Shown piece after piece: positions 1 to 5,973 of a DNA stretch of 6,020 bases (position 1 is the first letter of the stretch; each line of letters starts with the position of its first letter). The notes beneath the pieces are model-generated. The model had not been told where the DNA came from and ran no database searches. It saw nothing but the letters and a program-made list of their open reading frames with translations. A program made the translations under genes and the position numbers. The stretch covers positions 1-6,020 of the forward strand of contig NQJG01000221.1 in NCBI GenBank assembly GCA_002256465.1, read 5' to 3'. This stretch comes from Methylococcaceae bacterium NSP1-1 (GTDB lineage: Bacteria > Pseudomonadota > Gammaproteobacteria > Methylococcales > Methylomonadaceae).

Positions 1-1
1 G

Positions 2-544
2 GCCTATTTTATAGGTTCGATTTCCAGTGCAATTATTATTTGCCGTTTGATGGGGTTACCGGATCCCCGCGAACAGGGCTCCGGTAATCCGGGTGCGACG
101 AATGTTATGCGTATTGGCGGCAAAAAAGCGGCAGCTATTACTTTACTGGGTGATCTGCTTAAAGGCTTAATTCCAGTTTATAGCGCCAATTTATTGGGCG
201 TGTCTGTTGAGTTGCTGGCGATCATCGGCTTGGCTGCGTTTCTGGGGCATCTTTATCCGGTATTCTTTAAGTTTAAAGGTGGTAAAGGTGTTGCGACATC
301 CATTGGTGTCTTGCTTGGATTTTCCTGGTTGCTCGGATTTGCATTTATAGGCACATGGCTGCTGATATACAAGGTAGGTAAAATTTCCTCATTATCCGCG
401 TTATGTGCCTCTGCCCTATCGCCGGTTTATGCCTGGTTTATTGTTGGAGACGTGAACGTAGTCGGAGCTTCAGTGGTCATGATGGTTATTTTGCTCTGGC
501 GGCATAAAAGCAATATTCAGAGGCTGCTGAATGGGGAAGAATAA
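2..544 (+). CDS. plsY: Glycerol-3-phosphate acyltransferase PlsY, 5' partial
   Basis: PlsY is an integral inner-membrane enzyme that moves an acyl group from acyl-phosphate to glycerol-3-phosphate, giving lysophosphatidic acid at the start of phospholipid synthesis. The frame is open from base 2 and begins AYFIGSISSA, which aligns near residue 12 of E. coli PlsY, so about 11 N-terminal residues lie outside the window. The TTG and ATG at 47 and 50 are internal codons, not the start. Visible family motifs are SGNPGATN (80-103) and GGKGVAT (278-298), separated by hydrophobic membrane segments; a third loop (GKISSL) follows. The C-terminus NIQRLLNGEE is shorter than the basic tail of the E. coli protein (205 aa), a plausible natural variation. 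The gene converges with tsaD, its usual neighbour in Gammaproteobacteria. I see no internal gap here. Confidence 0.95.
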   Translation, partial: AYFIGSISSAIIICRLMGLPDPREQGSGNPGATNVMRIGGKKAAAITLLGDLLKGLIPVYSANLLGVSVELLAIIGLAAFLGHLYPVFFKFKGGKGVATSIGVLLGFSWLLGFAFIGTWLLIYKVGKISSLSALCASALSPVYAWFIVGDVNVVGASVVMMVILLWRHKSNIQRLLNGEE

Positions 545-549
545 TTAAT

Positions 550-581
550 AGTGCAAAGTAGTTTTTTTGTGACCTTGCACT
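550..581. terminator. Weak inverted repeat between convergent plsY and tsaD
   Basis: A perfect 7-bp inverted repeat, agtgcaa (550-556) and ttgcact (575-581), fills most of the 38 bp between the two stop codons. The 18-nt loop contains a run of seven T. No T-run follows the right arm, so it is not a textbook intrinsic terminator. Its place between convergent genes is the main reason to suspect a bidirectional transcription end. Confidence 0.3.
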
Positions 582-582
582 C

Positions 583-1536
583 CTAAGACAACTCACTTAT
601 CGGCCAGCGTGGACGGACAAAAATTTCCAGCCCTTGCTGTTGTCCTGCCATCAAACGCTGACAACCAGCATAAGCAATCATAGCGCCATTATCGGTGCAA
701 AATTCCAGTCTCGGGAAATAAATTTGAGCCTGTTCTTTAGCGGCCATTTCAGTTAAGGATATTCGAATTTGTTTGTTGGCGCTGACACCACCTGCTACTA
801 TCAGTCTTTTCAAGCCGGTTTGTTGCAAAGCACGTTTGCATTTAATGCTGAGCGTCTCAGCAACCGCTTGTTGAAAGGCTGCTGCAACATCTGCTTTATT
901 TTGCCCGGCTTTGTTCGGATCAAGTGCAGATGCGTTGATGGTATTAAGTGTGAAAGTTTTTAAACCGCTAAAGCTAAAATCTAATCCGGGTCTGTCAGTC
1001 ATGGGGCGCGGAAATTTAAATTGTGGCTTGCCGTGTTCGGCAAGCGCGGATAGTTTAGGGCCAAGTGATTCGCCCAGTAGTTTGTAGCGACCGATCCCTT
1101 CGACTTGCACCAGTAAAGTGTGTCCGCCGGAAATTAATAATGCAACAAAAGGAAATTCCGGCGGGTTGTCTTCCAGCATGGGTGCAAGCAAGTGTCCTTC
1201 CATATGATGCACTGCAACGGCAGGAATCTGCCATGCCCATGCCAGGCTTCTTGCCGTTGCTGCACCTACTAATAATGCCCCCATAAGCCCCGGACCTGCC
1301 GTGTAGGCTATACCGTTAATGTCGGTGGTTTTTAGTCGGCTTTCTTGTAATGATTGCTTGATGAGCGATACTAGTTTGCGGATATGGTCGCGTGATGCCA
1401 GTTCAGGAACCACGCCACCATATTCGCTGTGCATGTCGACCTGACTGTATAACAGATGATTAATCAAGCCTCGCTCGGCATGATAAATGGCAACGCCGGT
1501 TTCATCACAGGAGGTTTCTATGCCTAAAACGTACAT
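583..1536 (-). CDS. tsaD: tRNA t6A37 threonylcarbamoyltransferase TsaD with internal in-frame gap
   Basis: TsaD, with TsaB and TsaE, transfers the threonylcarbamoyl group from threonylcarbamoyl-AMP to A37 of ANN-decoding tRNAs in the cytoplasm. The 317-residue product starts [14 protein letters not shown] and carries the metal-binding HHMEGH (H111, H115), the SGGHT loop (136-140), [10 protein letters not shown] and [15 protein letters not shown], and the C-terminal [13 protein letters not shown] and RPRWP. E. coli TsaD is 337 residues. Here GES (155-157) is followed by [12 protein letters not shown], whereas the family has about 21 further residues ([10 protein letters not shown]... to the GGP motif). 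The missing block includes the substrate-contacting aspartate equivalent to E. coli D167, so this version is unlikely to be active as read. The reading frame is kept and both flanks are very well conserved. The ATG at 1536 matches the family start. No clear Shine-Dalgarno precedes it. The gene is divergent from rpsU, as in E. coli. Confidence 0.93.
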   Translation of the reverse strand: MYVLGIETSCDETGVAIYHAERGLINHLLYSQVDMHSEYGGVVPELASRDHIRKLVSLIKQSLQESRLKTTDINGIAYTAGPGLMGALLVGAATARSLAWAWQIPAVAVHHMEGHLLAPMLEDNPPEFPFVALLISGGHTLLVQVEGIGRYKLLGESLGPKLSALAEHGKPQFKFPRPMTDRPGLDFSFSGLKTFTLNTINASALDPNKAGQNKADVAAAFQQAVAETLSIKCKRALQQTGLKRLIVAGGVSANKQIRISLTEMAAKEQAQIYFPRLEFCTDNGAMIAYAGCQRLMAGQQQGLEIFVRPRWPISELS

Positions 1537-1543
1537 TGATTTT

Positions 1544-1571
1544 TTGAAAATTATAAAAGTGAATGTATAAT
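1544..1571 (+). promoter_or_regulatory. Sigma70 promoter of the rpsU-yqeY-dnaG transcript
   Basis: The -35 hexamer TTGAAA (1544-1549) and a perfect TATAAT (1566-1571) are 16 bp apart, five and six matches out of six to consensus. Transcription would start near 1578, giving a leader of roughly 64 nt before the rpsU ATG. The hexamers are read directly; promoter activity is inferred from the match and from position ahead of the operon. Confidence 0.7.
1550..1555 (-). promoter_or_regulatory. Possible -10 element for tsaD
   Basis: On the minus strand these bases read TATAAT, 14 nt before the tsaD ATG. No convincing -35 hexamer lies 16-18 bp upstream (the sequence there reads about ACCCTT). If used, it would leave a leader of only about 6-8 nt, consistent with the missing Shine-Dalgarno. 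It overlaps the spacer of the rpsU promoter. The region is AT-rich, so a chance match is quite possible. Confidence 0.3.
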
Positions 1572-1591
1572 TAAGGGTTCTGTTTATTCAG

Positions 1592-1608
1592 AGGATAGTA
1601 AATATCCT
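1592..1608 (+). promoter_or_regulatory. Short hairpin in rpsU leader
   Basis: aggata (1592-1597) and tatcct (1603-1608) form a perfect 6-bp stem with a 5-nt loop, between the predicted rpsU transcription start and the ATG at 1642. It is AT-rich and weak. It could be chance or a leader element acting on rpsU translation; nothing in the sequence settles which. Confidence 0.25.
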
Positions 1609-1641
1609 TGCACACAATATTAACATAATTGGAATCATATA

Positions 1642-1819
1642 ATGCCGTCAGTGAAAATTAAAGAAAACGAACCTTTTGATATTGCGCCGTGAGTTTTATG
1701 AAAAACCAACGGCTGAGCGTAAGCGTAAAGGAGCTGCTGCCGTTAAGCGTCACTTGAAGAAATTGGCTCGCGAGCGTTATGCATTGAAAAATTTACGTCG
1801 CGGACGTCCTGTGCTTTAG
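1642..1819 (+). pseudogene. rpsU: 30S ribosomal protein S21, broken by internal deletion and frameshift
   Basis: S21 is a small basic protein of the 30S subunit that helps initiation on mRNA near the Shine-Dalgarno helix. The 5' piece (1642-1692) reads [15 protein letters not shown] and then meets TGA after one further codon. The 3' piece, one frame over (1685-1819), reads [16 protein letters not shown] onwards and ends at TAG 1819. In E. coli S21 (71 aa) the two pieces are joined by about 18 residues (LRRFKR...EVR). Comparison puts the loss at about 56 nt, with the junction near 1684-1687. Both pieces are otherwise strongly conserved. As written the gene gives a 16-residue peptide. A weak GGA (1631-1633) lies 8 nt before the ATG. 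The C-terminal tail ends LRRGRPVL instead of the usual RLY-type end. First gene of the operon with yqeY, dnaG and perhaps rpoD. Confidence 0.9.
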
Positions 1820-1834
1820 ATTAAGGTTAAAGTG

Positions 1835-2284
1835 ATGGATTTGTTAACAGATCGTATCAAGGAAGATATGAAAGCCTCCATGAAGGGAGGTGATAAAGCA
1901 AGACTAGGAGTAATTCGATTAATTCTAGCTGCTATTAAGCAGGTTGAGGTTGACGAACGAATCCAGCTCGATAATGATCGGGTTATCCTGGTGCTTGACA
2001 AGATGCTCAAGCAGCGCCGTGAATCCATTAGGCAGTATGCTGATGCCGGCCGCCATGATTTGGCCGCGATTGAAGAGGCTGAAATACTTGTGATTCAGGA
2101 TTTTCTGCCTCAAGCTCTTAGCGAAGAAGAAATTGATGCTATGGTAAACGATGCAGTGATTGAGTCGGGTGCAGAATCTGTTAAAGACATGGGTAAGGTA
2201 ATGGGCTTGCTGAAAGCAAAAATGCAGGGCCGCGCCGACATGTCGATTGTAAGTGCCAAAATCAAGGCTGCACTAGCTGGATAA
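1835..2284 (+). CDS. GatB/YqeY-domain protein
   Basis: This 149-residue cytoplasmic protein belongs to the YqeY family, which resembles the C-terminal tRNA-binding helical domain of GatB, the amidotransferase subunit. Its exact cellular role is not established, and a link to tRNA is inferred from that domain only. Recognisable family stretches are ARLGVIRLILAAIKQ (about 23-37), the VLDKMLKQRRESI helix, LPQALSEEEID, and DMGKVMGLLK near the C-terminus. Length fits the family (about 145-150 aa), and I see no gap. A GTG at 1832 directly precedes the chosen ATG at 1835 in the same frame; AAGG (1823-1826) sits 8 nt before the ATG and 5 nt before the GTG, so either could be used. It lies 15 bp after rpsU and 22 bp before dnaG, an arrangement common in Gammaproteobacteria, and is presumably co-transcribed. 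Confidence 0.9.
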   Translation: MDLLTDRIKEDMKASMKGGDKARLGVIRLILAAIKQVEVDERIQLDNDRVILVLDKMLKQRRESIRQYADAGRHDLAAIEEAEILVIQDFLPQALSEEEIDAMVNDAVIESGAESVKDMGKVMGLLKAKMQGRADMSIVSAKIKAALAG

Positions 2285-2291
2285 CTTGTTT

Positions 2292-2303
2292 TTACCCGGG
2301 TAA
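2292..2303. promoter_or_regulatory. Perfect 12-bp palindrome at the dnaG translation start
   Basis: ttaccc followed directly by gggtaa forms a perfect palindrome that ends 3 nt before the dnaG ATG. It contains the only purine-rich bases (ggg, 2298-2300) that could act as a weak ribosome site. Without a spacer it makes a poor RNA hairpin, but it could bind a dimeric protein or be coincidental. Confidence 0.25.
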
Positions 2304-2306
2304 CTT

Positions 2307-4019
2307 ATGTCCGGTAGAATCCCTCGCGAGTTTATTGATGAACTTTTGGTGCGGGTTGATATAGTTGATTTGATCGATTCGCACGTTCCTCTAAAAAAAA
2401 CGGGTACAAATTATGTTGCCCGCTGCCCCTTTCATACTGAAAAAACCCCAAGCTTTTCTGTAAACCGTAACAAGCAGTTTTTTCATTGCTTTGGTTGCGG
2501 TGCAAGCGGCAATGCCATCAGTTTTCTGATGGATTTTAGTCATCTTGATTTTGTTGAGGCAGTTGAGGATCTGGCGGCCTTTGCGGGTATTGATGTTCCC
2601 AGAGAGTCGCTTGGCTATCAGGCGGAGTCAAAGAAAGATGATTTAAATAGCCTTTATGTGGTGATGGAGCAAGTGGCAGCTTTTTATGTAGAGCAGTTAC
2701 GAGTTAGCCCTAAAGCGATTGATTACCTGAAGGCCAGGGGAATTAAGGGTGAGATTGCTCGTGACTTTATGCTGGGCTATGCGCCCGATAAGTGGGGTGC
2801 TTTGTCTGGGCGATTTAGTCAGAAGCTATTGATAGAAGCCGGGGTGATGGTCCGCAAAGATGATGGGCAGGCCTATGACCGTTTTCGCGGGCGTATTATG
2901 TTCCCTATTCGCGATAAGCGAGCCCGTATTATAGGTTTTGGCGGTCGGGTACTTGATGATTCGTTACCAAAATACTTGAATTCTCCAGAAACGTCACTAT
3001 TTCATAAAGGCAAGGAAGTTTATGGTTTGTACGAGCTTCTGCAAAAGAATTCAAAGCCCCAGAGGATTTTGATTGTTGAAGGGTATATGGATGTTATCGC
3101 CTTGGCTCAGTATGGTATTGATTATGCCGTTGCAGCCTTAGGAACGGCGGCATCCCAGGCGCATCTTGACTTGTTATTCCGATTTTCATCAGAACTGGTG
3201 TTTTGCTTTGATGGCGACAGGGCGGGACGTGAGGCGGCATGGAGAGCGATAGCATCGGTTTTTCCGTCCTTAAAGGGTGGTCGGCAAATTCGCATCATGT
3301 TATTGCCACAAAATCATGATCCAGACTCATTGGTGCGGGAAGAGGGGCTTGATAAATTTACCGAGCGCATACAATCAGCTCAAGTCTTATCAGATTATTT
3401 TTTTGAACATTTTTCTAAAGACTTGAAATTGTCCGAAATGGAGGGTCGCTCCAATTTGAGAAATGAGGCTTTATCGTATTTGAAGCAATTACCAATCGGT
3501 GCGTTTCGGGAGATGATGTTTGAAAAACTATCCGGCTTGGCTAAGCAATACATTTTGGATAATGAGGCTATACTGGCTCAAAAAAAGCAAGTAAAGAAGC
3601 ATCAAATTAAAACTGGCCGACTATCACTACCAAGCTTTGTAATTGCCTTGTTGCTTCAGAATCCCAAATTTATTGAGATAGTTGAGCAAAAAGAAATCGA
3701 TTGGAATCAATTGGAATTTGAGGGTGTCGAAAGATTTAAAAGTATCCTGCACATGATTACCGATAAAAAACCTACAAATTATGGAATGTTGTTAGAGGCT
3801 TATCGAGATCATGCTGATGAAGGAATTGTTAAAAAATTGGCTTCATTTGACTTGTTGATCCCAGATGATGGAACGGAGGCAGAGTTTAGTGACGCTCTTA
3901 ATGGCTTACTCAAGCAAGGAAGGGAGGCAGGTATCGCAAGATTGCAGGCCAAAGCGCAAAGCAAGGGATTGGATAGTCATGAGCAAGAGACGCTCATCAA
4001 AATGTTGGCAAATAAATAA
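2307..4019 (+). CDS. dnaG: DNA primase DnaG
   Basis: DnaG makes the short RNA primers for leading- and lagging-strand replication, working with the DnaB helicase at the fork. The 570-residue product has the three expected parts. The N-terminal CHC2 zinc domain has C40, H43, C61 and C64. The central RNA polymerase core has YDRFRGRIMFPIRD (from residue 190), the TOPRIM motif EGYMDV (258-263, catalytic E258) and the metal-binding DGDRAGR (302-308). A C-terminal helicase-binding domain runs from about residue 435. E. coli DnaG is 581 aa; most of the difference before the TOPRIM motif is a loop about 6 residues shorter near residue 170 (GRFSQKLL), probably natural variation. The ATG at 2307 gives the family start MSGRIPREFIDELL. 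The ribosome site is weak, suggesting translation coupled to the upstream gene. Third gene of the operon; catalytic residues are intact. Confidence 0.97.
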   Translation: MSGRIPREFIDELLVRVDIVDLIDSHVPLKKTGTNYVARCPFHTEKTPSFSVNRNKQFFHCFGCGASGNAISFLMDFSHLDFVEAVEDLAAFAGIDVPRESLGYQAESKKDDLNSLYVVMEQVAAFYVEQLRVSPKAIDYLKARGIKGEIARDFMLGYAPDKWGALSGRFSQKLLIEAGVMVRKDDGQAYDRFRGRIMFPIRDKRARIIGFGGRVLDDSLPKYLNSPETSLFHKGKEVYGLYELLQKNSKPQRILIVEGYMDVIALAQYGIDYAVAALGTAASQAHLDLLFRFSSELVFCFDGDRAGREAAWRAIASVFPSLKGGRQIRIMLLPQNHDPDSLVREEGLDKFTERIQSAQVLSDYFFEHFSKDLKLSEMEGRSNLRNEALSYLKQLPIGAFREMMFEKLSGLAKQYILDNEAILAQKKQVKKHQIKTGRLSLPSFVIALLLQNPKFIEIVEQKEIDWNQLEFEGVERFKSILHMITDKKPTNYGMLLEAYRDHADEGIVKKLASFDLLIPDDGTEAEFSDALNGLLKQGREAGIARLQAKAQSKGLDSHEQETLIKMLANK

Positions 4020-4043
4020 TTAGATGCTACATGTAATTTATAG

Positions 4044-4049
4044 TATAAT
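4044..4049 (+). promoter_or_regulatory. Candidate -10 element upstream of rpoD
   Basis: A perfect TATAAT lies 24 bp after the dnaG stop and would start transcription near 4056, about 40 nt before rpoD. The bases 17 bp upstream (near 4020-4026) resemble the -35 consensus poorly and there is no TGn extension, so the promoter would be weak or activator-dependent. It would let rpoD be made independently of dnaG, as happens from internal promoters in E. coli. Confidence 0.4.
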
Positions 4050-4050
4050 T

Positions 4051-4080
4051 CTCTGTTAGGTATGACCGTACTCAGCAGAG
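4051..4080 (+). promoter_or_regulatory. 30-nt RNA hairpin between dnaG and rpoD
   Basis: ctctgttaggta (4051-4062) pairs with tactcagcagag (4069-4080). Eleven of twelve positions pair (two as G-U), with one A/C mismatch at 4058/4073 and a 6-nt loop. No T-run follows, so it is not an intrinsic terminator. By analogy with the RNA processing known between dnaG and rpoD in E. coli, it may mark a processing or stability site. It ends 17 nt before the rpoD ATG. Confidence 0.5.
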
Positions 4081-4097
4081 TATTCAGTGAGTAAATG

Positions 4098-5817
4098 ATG
4101 AATCAAGAACAACAACAGTCTCAGCTTAAACAATTGATAGCCAAAGGTAAAATACAGGGTTACCTGACATATGCCGAGGGCTGCACCTGATGAAGACTCT
4201 CTTATTACTGACTCAGCAGCAGTCACTACAGATGACGAAGATGCTGAAGAAGTTGCCGCATTGGCATCTGTTGACAGTGAGTTTGGCAGAACTACAGATC
4301 CTGTACGTATGTATATGCGAGAAATGGGCTCGGTAGAGCTGTTAACGCGCGCCGACGAATTAAAAATTGCCAAGCGTATTGAAGAAGGACAACAACAACT
4401 AGTCAAAGCTATTGCTCGATCCTGCGTTGTAGTAGACGATTTTTTACAGTCATTTGATGCTATTTCTGGTGAAGAGGGTGACATTCGCCTGACTGATTTA
4501 ATTTCGGGTTTTGCCGATTTAAGTAGTGCTGATGATTTGGTAGCCGCTCTGCCCGCTATTGATATTGTTGAAGAGACAGCCGGTGCTGAAGACGAACTGA
4601 AAGGACTTAATTACGAAGAAGTTCAGGAAAAAGTTGAGGCACTTAGAAAGCAATTAAAAATAGCTTCAGCCGCCATCAAAAAGCATGGCTATACCAGTGA
4701 TAAAACGGAAAAAGCCTTTGAAATATTGGCTGATTTGTTCATGGAATTTAAATGGACACCGCAATATTTAAAAAAATTAACTGCAATTATTCCAAATGGT
4801 ATCGCTACTGTTCGTGAGCAGGAAAAGCAGATTCTGGATATTTTTGTTAAAGAGGCAAACATGTCCCGTAAGGACTTTATTGCCTCATTTACTGAAAATG
4901 AATCCAGTTCAGAGTGGTTGGAACACTATTTGAATGGCGGGCATAGCTATTCGGAAGCTTTGAAAGGTCGTGAAAAAGAGCTAAGAAAAGCGCAAAAAAT
5001 ATTAGCAGATATCGAGGCAGAATATGGTTTGACCATTAGTGGGTTAAAAGACATTAATCGACGAATGTCTATCGGTGAAGCCAAAGCAAGGCGCGCGAAA
5101 AAAGAAATGATCGAAGCTAATTTAAGGCTGGTTATTTCGATTGCTAAAAAATATACTAATCGCGGTTTGCAGTTTCTGGATTTAATTCAGGAAGGCAATA
5201 TTGGCTTAATGAAAGCGGTAGATAAATTTGAATACCGTCGTGGCTATAAGTTTTCTACTTATGCAACGTGGTGGATTAGGCAGGCTATTACCCGATCTAT
5301 TGCGGATCAAGCCAGAACCATACGTATTCCGGTGCACATGATCGAAACGATCAATAAATTGAACCGGATTTCCAGGCAGATTTTGCAGGAAATGGGACGG
5401 GAAGCAACACCTGAAGAATTGGCTGAGCGCATGGAAATGCCCGAAGATAAAGTCCGTAAGGTGTTAAAAATCGCCAAAGAGCCTATTTCAATGGAAACGC
5501 CAATTGGTGACGACGAAGATTCTCATTTGGGAGATTTCATAGAAGATGCTAAAGTATTGTCCCCGGTTGAAGCAGCTACCATTGCAGGGTTGCGTGAATC
5601 AACACAAAATGTGTTGGCGGGATTAACGGCAAGAGAAGCAAAAGTTTTGCGTATGCGTTTTGGTATCAATATGAATACTGATCATACGCTTGAAGAGGTG
5701 GGCAAACAGTTTGATGTAACCCGTGAACGAATCCGTCAAATTGAAGCAAAAGCATTAAGAAAGTTAAGACATCCATCCAGATCAGAGCAATTACGATGCT
5801 TTCTGGATGGTGAGTAG
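4098..5817 (+). CDS. rpoD: RNA polymerase sigma70 factor RpoD, frame broken in region 1.1
   Basis: RpoD is the primary sigma factor that directs RNA polymerase to housekeeping promoters. The gene reads in two frames. The 5' piece from ATG 4098 encodes [13 protein letters not shown] to QGYLTYAE, the start of region 1.1, and stops at TGA 4188-4190. The main piece is open from 4171, and recognisable homology starts at about 4180 (AAPDEDSL). Compared with E. coli RpoD (613 aa), about 92 nt (roughly VNDHLPEDIV through MINDMG) are missing at 4177-4180, shifting the frame. The rest is excellently conserved: region 1.2 ([15 protein letters not shown]), the non-conserved acidic region, region 2 with [22 protein letters not shown] and YATWWIRQ, region 3, and region 4 with the [22 protein letters not shown]. 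An adjacent in-frame ATG at 4095 is possible; GTGAG (4087-4091) is better spaced for 4098. As written, only a sigma lacking most of region 1.1 could be made, by internal initiation. Confidence 0.93.
5773..5810 (+). repeat. Inverted repeat at the 3' end of rpoD
   Basis: ccatccaga (5773-5781) and tctggatgg (5802-5810) are a perfect 9-bp inverted repeat inside the last codons of rpoD. The 20-nt loop holds a second small stem, agca (5786-5789) with tgct (5797-5800). The stem ends 18 nt before the tRNA. No T-run follows, so termination is unlikely. It could protect the 3' end of the rpoD message after the tRNA is cut away, or be chance. Confidence 0.35.
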
Positions 5818-5828
5818 ATAACGTACAA

Positions 5829-5905
5829 GGGCCCTTAGCTCAGTTGGTTAGAGCGTCCGACTCATAATCGGCAGGTCGTAGGTTCAAGTCCTACAGGGCC
5901 CACCA
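5829..5905 (+). tRNA. ileX: tRNA-Ile2 (anticodon CAT, expected lysidine-modified)
   Basis: The 77-nt cloverleaf has a 7-bp acceptor stem (5829-5835 with 5895-5901), D stem GCTC/GAGC, anticodon loop ctCATaa (5861-5867), T stem GTAGG/CCTAC with loop TTCAAGT, discriminator A and an encoded CCA (5903-5905). The CAT anticodon could mean Met, but the GGGCCCT acceptor and the overall sequence closely match E. coli ileX, the minor isoleucine tRNA. TilS converts C34 of that tRNA to lysidine so that it reads AUA. The first anticodon-stem pair (T5856 with C5872) is mismatched where relatives have G-C. It begins 11 bp after rpoD with no room for its own promoter, so it is probably cut from the rpoD transcript by RNase P. 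ileX also lies close to rpoD in E. coli. Confidence 0.9.
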
Positions 5906-5913
5906 TTAATAAA

Positions 5914-5937
5914 AAAAGGCTGCTTATGCAGCCTTTT
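5914..5937 (+). terminator. Intrinsic terminator after the tRNA
   Basis: aaaaggctgc (5914-5923) and gcagcctttt (5928-5937) form a perfect 10-bp stem with a 4-nt loop (ttat), preceded by A's and ending in four T's. It likely ends the rpoD-tRNA transcript and insulates metK. The A-tract on the other side could allow some function on the opposite strand. Confidence 0.8.
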
Positions 5938-5973
5938 GTATATTTGGGTTTTATCATTTAAGAAGGTGGTAGC

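Noticed and set aside
769..1286. Plus-strand and alternative-frame open stretches of 60-75 codons within tsaD
   Set aside because: They lie antisense or out of frame to a clearly conserved gene, lack ribosome sites and resemble no known protein.
1580..1591. ctg-N6-cag in the rpsU leader as a LexA (SOS) operator
   Set aside because: The gammaproteobacterial LexA box needs CTG-N10-CAG; the spacing here is four bases too short.
573..1613. CCTTGCAC occurring at 573-580 and 1606-1613, on either side of tsaD, as a flanking direct repeat
   Set aside because: Eight bases, no longer homology around them and no sign of insertion; chance is sufficient.
1684..1692. Programmed ribosomal frameshift in rpsU
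   Set aside because: A shift could join the two frames but would not supply the roughly 18 missing conserved residues, and no slippery heptamer is present.
2799..2832. DnaG loop about 6 residues shorter than in E. coli (GRFSQKLL) as a fourth deletion
   Set aside because: The loop varies in length among primases, the frame is kept and no conserved motif is lost.
3422..3450. CTTGAA inside dnaG as the -35 of a heat-shock (sigma32) promoter for rpoD
   Set aside because: E. coli has such a promoter inside dnaG, but no CCCCAT-like -10 follows at the right distance here.
5906..5973. SAM-responsive riboswitch before metK
   Set aside because: Only 36 bp lie between the terminator and the GTG start, too short for a SAM aptamer, and none of the expected stems are seen.
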